From assembly GCA_009599575.1 (NCBI GenBank), contig VWND01000001.1:558001-622000 (forward strand): a stretch of 64,000 bases of DNA. The letters are read 5' to 3'. Shown here piece by piece: positions 57,445 to 64,000 of the stretch. Position numbers and translations under genes: made by a program. The notes beneath the pieces are model-generated. The model worked only from the letters and a program-made list of their open reading frames with translations, was not told the origin of the DNA and did no database searches. This DNA comes from Blumeriella jaapii. Its lineage: Eukaryota; Ascomycota; Leotiomycetes; Helotiales; Drepanopezizaceae. How positions within the stretch are numbered: the first letter of the stretch is position 1; every line of letters begins with the position of its first letter.

Positions 57445-57911
57445 GGCATGGACGAAGCATTGGGACATGGTATTGGGGATCGTGGTCATGGGAGCGTGTA
57501 TTATTACTTCACAAGATGATGGTGGGTCGAGTATTCTCCCCATTACATTGAGACTTGTGACTTGCTAGCAGCAGCAGCATACGTCTAATTCCAGGAGTCG
57601 CGCCTGAAATGCAATTCAAGATATCCCTTGCAAAACAATGCCAGAAAATGCTCACCTAAAGCCCCACTTATGTGCCCGCATGACCCCTTTCTTCCCTTAA
57701 CACTGCAGACCTGATAGATGAGCTTCCTTGCCGCCAGCAAGAATTCGTGTCACATTCAAGAAATCATCTTCGAAAAGTTATCCCCCAAGTAGAGATCGAA
57801 GGTCCGAAATGCCTATGAGATGATGATCCCAGTCGTCTAAAGGGTAGTCCGGTTCATGAGGAAAGCCAACAACGCTGTGGAGTCCTGTGTCCCTAGCGGG
57901 TGTGATTTCTT
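57445..57911. other. Gap between convergent SF3A2 and COT1 genes
   Basis: 467 bases with no supported gene; probably two 3' untranslated regions. Confidence 0.45.
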
Positions 57912-60083
<2,172 letters not shown>

Positions 60084-61261
60084 CTTGGACCACACAAACA
60101 CTCGAAGCCTTTAATCAGGCTCGACTTCGGGTGATGTTTCGCAGCAGGTTTCGACTGACCCTGCAGGTCTGCGTGTGATGTGTCGGTGCGGGCTGGATCG
60201 AGGTTGTCTGGTCGTATTCGATATGTTGCTCGATTGAGTCTTTGTCGATCTGAAGTCTTTGGTCTACTGTCTCTCGTCTCTCGCCCCTTCTTCGTACCTG
60301 CCTGCTTTCACCGACAGGCTGGTGAATTCGTCTTCACACGCCCCCGCCTCGTCTTGATCTTGATCTCGATCTTGACTGGCAGTCGAATAGTGTTGTCTGT
60401 GAAAGACAGTTTGGGGGGTCGAGGTGCACGTTCGCCTTGGTGTGCAGGAGCAGGGAGGAGGAACGGAAGCTTAGGGGGTCGGATTAACTCGGATTAATTC
60501 GGATTAATCCGGATTATGATTTCCTGATCAGAGCGCTGGTCAGCTTAGCGAGTCGTACGGTGTTGGCTCGCTTGAATGTCAATAGAGGAAGACGCGAAGC
60601 GGATGAGGAGCATTGCTCGTCTTGCTTCTAACCGATTTCCTGTGCTGTAGGTACCGTACGTACCTCGAGGATTATGTATGTTAATCCCGACTTCCATGCG
60701 GCATTCTCGTTTGCCACGATGGAGGGGTCCCGCGTGCCACCACGTGCGTCTCGTACTATGTATGTACTGTATTGTACATATAGTACCGGCATGTTGCAGA
60801 TGCCACTGAAAAGTCAATGGGGAAGAAGCTGCAGACCGACCTGTATAGTACAGCATTGGACAAGTGTTTCTGGCCAGCTATTTGCACGGCACTTTGCACG
60901 TCTAACGGCTGTGCAAACTGATCACAGGTAATTTAAGCGTCTCCCAAAAGATTAGGCAAGTTTCGATGGTTCTGTACTGTACTGCACTGCACTGCACTCA
61001 CTGCATATACAGTACTAACTCTATACAGTACTGTACTTTACTGTATGTATGGAATTATCACGTGCCCTGATCGGAGCGGATTATCCCGCCGTTCCGCCTG
61101 CGTTTGGCTTTCACAGGGTCCAGCTCGTCAAAAAAGTTCACAAGCTTTTTTCGAGCAGGTTCGCTATGTAACAAAACAGCATTTAGCACCCAGATCGACC
61201 AGCCATTGTTGCCGGAGATTATTCGAGGAATCTCCAAAGGCCACAATACAAATTCATAGCA
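60084..61261. other. Divergent upstream region of COT1 and TIM54
   Basis: About 1.2 kb. A GGATTAA[CT]TC array sits at 60480-60516. GTAC-type palindromes are at 60649-60662, 60757-60790 and 60972-61045, the last with GCACT repeats. No gene is supported. Confidence 0.5.
60480..60516. repeat. GGATTAA-type short tandem array
   Basis: Four 10-11 base units of CGGATTAA followed by CT, TT, TC or TG, upstream of COT1. Confidence 0.75.
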
Positions 61262-62832
61262 ATGGCTGACATCCAGCCTTCTCCAGCTTCAGAGGTAGGT
61301 AGTCTATTCCAACGCTTATCACATCACAGTCTAGACTAACCCTTCCAACAGGCCAAAAATGCAGCTCCCACTCACACGCCCGAGATAAAAGCAGATGCCA
61401 AAGCCGCGAAGCCGCTCAAACCCCCAAACCCCATGTGGAAGTATCTGGGATTTGGCGAGAACTTCCGGCCCAAGCTCCCCTCCCGCAACTGGTCCATCTT
61501 CCTGGCCATCACCGGCTCTTTCACCGCGGCCGTTATATACGATAAGCGGGAGACGAAGCGCGCACAGCGGAAATGGTGCAAGCTTGTCGAGCATATCGCG
61601 AAGGAGCCACTGGATAGCAAGGCGATGCCCAGGAAACTGACGATCTTTCTGGAGGGTCCGCCGACGGACGGGCTGAGGGTTGCGCAGGACCATTTCAAGC
61701 TCTACGTTAAGCCGATTCTGGTCGCGAGCGGCTTGGACTGGGAATTTATCCAGGGCCGGAAAGAGGGCGATGTGAGGGCGGAACTGGCGGAGAGGATCCG
61801 CAATGCAAGATTACCGCCCGATCAGAGGACCGAGGAGGACGTGGTCGCAGCATCGAGGAAGAACAGTGGGATTCGGGAGTTCGAGGGCGCGGGAGGAGAC
61901 ATCGTGATCGGACGACATACCTGGAAGGAATACGTGCGAGGGATGCACGAAGGCTGGCTGGGCCCCCTCACCGAACCGCCCAAGCCCGCAGAACCAGAAA
62001 CCCAAGCAGAGAGAACCGCCGAGGACGCGCCCATCTCCGAACCACCCAAAGAGACCATGGAAACAGCCCCCGGCATCACCCTCCTATCCGAACCGCGTGA
62101 TGCCACGCCCTCACCAGAGACGCCCTCACCCCCAACAGACGACAAGCCCAAGAAACCTCCCCAACCACCCCCTTTCATCACCGTCTCGGCCTACCCCAGC
62201 GCGCCCACGGCCCCCAATCTCCCCACTGAGTTCTCCCCCTCGGCGCCCATCTCCTTCCCGCACATTCTCGGCTTCCTCAACACGCCGAAGCGTCTCTACC
62301 GCTTCCTCAACCGGCGCGTCCTCGCCGACTCCATCGGCCGCGACACAGCCGCCATCATCCTCGCCACCTACCGCCCCTTCCACAATGACACCGAGGACAG
62401 ACCCCACCACGACGGCGCGGGCTTCCCCGTGGACGACGCCTCCCCCATCTCGAAACAAAGCACAGAGAACCAGAACGCGGCCGAGGCGTCACTGTCGGAG
62501 CTGCAGACGGCCTTGCAGGAAGAGGAGCAGGAGTGGCACAAGTCGGCGCGCGTGCGCGCAGAAGGCGAGCCAGAGCGCACGTGGCTCGAGCCCGTGGTGC
62601 TGGATGCGCGGATAGCCGGAAGAATGCGCCGGGCGGAGCTGACCGCCGAGGACGAGGCCGCGCCGCGCAGATCAAGGTGCCCGAGGTGGAGGTCGAGGGC
62701 TGGATCAAAGCTGGTATCAGGAGTCTGGGAAAACAGGGATTGAGGATGGTGGGCTTCGGAGGGGAGGAGAAGAAGAAGAAGCAGAAGAACGGGGAGGCTC
62801 CTGTGGATGTGGGACAGGAGCTCCTGGAATGA
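61262..62832 (+). CDS. tim54: TIM54, inner-membrane TIM22 translocase subunit (frame broken once)
   Basis: Subunit of the TIM22 complex that inserts carrier proteins into the mitochondrial inner membrane. Exons 61262-61294 (MADIQPSPASE) and 61352-62832; 504 residues when corrected. The family core is MWKYLGFGENFRPKLPSRNW, then a membrane helix IFLAITGSFTAAVIYDKRE, then RKWCKLVEHIAKEPLDSKAM and RKLTIFLEGPPTDGLRVAQD. The middle is long and Pro-rich. At 62658-62659 one base is missing in a CC run; RRAELTAEDEA then continues as RAAQIKVPEVEVEGWIKAGI and RSLGKQGLRMVGFGGEEKKK to the stop at 62832. The corrected C-terminus is conserved, so this is not decay. Confidence 0.9.
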
Positions 62833-63391
62833 TGTGCGGGATACATGTACAACTAGGGGAGCACGGTGGCTCTCGTGTAAGAAAGAGTCTGGTTGCATCT
62901 TTGGTAGCGTGGGTAGCGTTTGCTTGCAAGACATGTGTACATCTATCTCCCTTCTCACCAGAGTCCTGTACGAAGAGTGTACTTACAGTAAGTAGAAACC
63001 TAGAATCTAGAAAGGTCGCCATAGGTAGGTACCTAGGTAGGTAGGAAAGCGAGCACGTGTAGAGCGAGAGACACAGCATGTTCGGAAGATGATGGTATAT
63101 GAATCTCCTCCGCGTTTTAATTCTTTTCCCCCAGTACAAAAACATGTCTCTTCTGTGGTGACGTCTTTTCTGCTGCTATGCCCGTGAAACGATTCTCTAT
63201 TTTTTACCGCTCGTCGTCCCGGCCAGGCGGTGTGGATAGAAGCGAGATCGCATTCCGTTCCGTTTCCCCAAATGCTCACTCGCAGTTTTAGTAGGCTTCT
63301 CCAGGCCAGAAGCAAATTCCTTGAATATAGGCGGTAGACACAGCGTGGAGCCACGCGGGAAAAGAAGCCTCCCACCACTGCTCCTCCTGGG
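62833..63391. other. Gap between convergent TIM54 and NAA15
   Basis: About 560 bases with GGTAGGTA repeats near 63023-63042; no gene is supported. Confidence 0.45.
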
Positions 63392-64000
63392 TTATCTCAA
63401 GGGCAGGACGATGCTTTTGGGAGCACTAGATGAAGAGAAGATGGTAGCATGCGGCCACTTCTTAGCAGCAGCACTCTTGAATCCCTCCACCTCACCACTC
63501 TTCCAGACCTGCAACAACTGCAGCGCGTCAGACGCCTCGTCAAATGAGATGCTCGGCAGTTCGATCACCGCCGCTACGTCCTTGGCAACAGCGGGGGCCG
63601 ACTCGGGCTGTAGTAGCTTCCGGACCTTGAGTGCCGATAGAGCGCTACGAGCAGAGCTTATGTTCGCGGACAGATACTCATTGTTGTAGACGGCGAGATC
63701 GACGGAGGAAGGGAGGAGAGTGAACTCGGAGTCGATGATGGATTTGGCGGTGGGGGAGAGAGTTTCAGAGTCTTGGGTGAGGACGAGCTGGAAGCGGACA
63801 ATATGCTCGTGGACTTTGGGATGAGTTTTGTCGAGAGCTGCGGCGGCCAGAAGGCATTTGAGAGCGAGAAGGTACTTTTCTATAGTCACATTAATACAAG
63901 ATGCTCCATGATTTAGTCGGGAATAGAGGCCTCACTCCTTCGGATGTACACCTCAAACCCAGCAATCTGTGCTTCAATGCTCTTGGGGCTGAACTGCAGA
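63392..64000 (-). CDS. nat1: NatA auxiliary subunit NAA15/Nat1 (partial, N-terminal part off right edge)
   Basis: TPR scaffold that ties the N-terminal acetyltransferase NatA to the ribosome. Only the C-terminal exons lie here: from the right edge to 63936 (LQFSPKSIEAQIAGFEVYIR) and 63879-63392. The 56-nt intron is GT..AG and the join gives RRKKYLLALKCLLAAAALDK. The helical repeat TPR text THPKVHEHIVRFQLVLTQ and the ending KKWPHATIFSSSS are like other fungal Nat1 C-termini. The stop at 63392 appears to be the true end. Confidence 0.83.

Overview
The window is nuclear DNA of a filamentous ascomycete (Pezizomycotina). The signs are genes on both strands broken by short introns of about 45-90 nt with GT, CTAAC-like branch sites and AG; single-copy eukaryotic housekeeping genes; a small secreted protein; and a Tc1/mariner remnant with C-to-T and G-to-A decay typical of repeat-induced point mutation. 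I cannot fix the order or genus from sequence alone.

Layout. 1-3790: partial HIR3/CABIN1 histone-gene regulator on the minus strand, running off the left edge. 3791-8915: gene-poor stretch. 8916-9421: small secreted protein. 9650-10182: a coding-like segment with no clear start. 11048-22980: BRF1 (TFIIIB), PRMT1, a conserved fungal protein of unknown function, MUS81 and phosphoacetylglucosamine mutase. 24403-32267: a SAP plus PARP-like protein, an orphan Cys-cluster protein, riboflavin synthase and the GPI-lipid remodelling protein PER1. 33021-33093: tRNA-Ala(UGC) with an unusual triplicated 3' flank. 34588-40373: a three-LIM paxillin-like protein and an MFS monocarboxylate-type transporter. 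40956-41549: a deleted Tc1/mariner element with intact inverted repeats. 41658-50883: a small unknown protein, a SUZ-domain protein, NAR1 (cytosolic Fe-S assembly), a four-helix membrane protein, a pyridoxal-reductase-like enzyme and an Iec1/Ezf-like C2H2 protein. 53102-64000: a CCCH zinc-finger protein, tubulin chaperone E, SF3A2/PRP11, the NDR kinase COT1/CBK1, TIM54, and the C-terminal end of the NatA subunit NAA15 running off the right edge.

These genes do not form a metabolic cluster. They serve transcription, splicing, DNA repair, organelle import, cell polarity and cofactor synthesis. Several pairs are head-to-head (MUS81/AGM1, TBCE/SF3A2, NAR1/membrane protein, BRF1/PRMT1) and one is tail-to-tail with 18 bases between stop codons (SUZ protein/NAR1).

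The most striking signal for reading this window is that conserved proteins repeatedly lose frame and regain it at once. In most cases one base is missing, usually in a G or C run. Affected are MUS81, AGM1, the orphan at 26757, the SUZ protein (twice), NAR1, COT1, TIM54 and the segment at 9650. The conserved downstream frames are intact, so sequencing or assembly deletions are much more likely than gene decay. No clearly new biological system is present; the best candidates for follow-up are the deleted mariner element, the tRNA-Ala 3' flank repeats, a structured element near 52.6-52.8 kb, and the recurrent GTAC-type palindromes in intergenic DNA.
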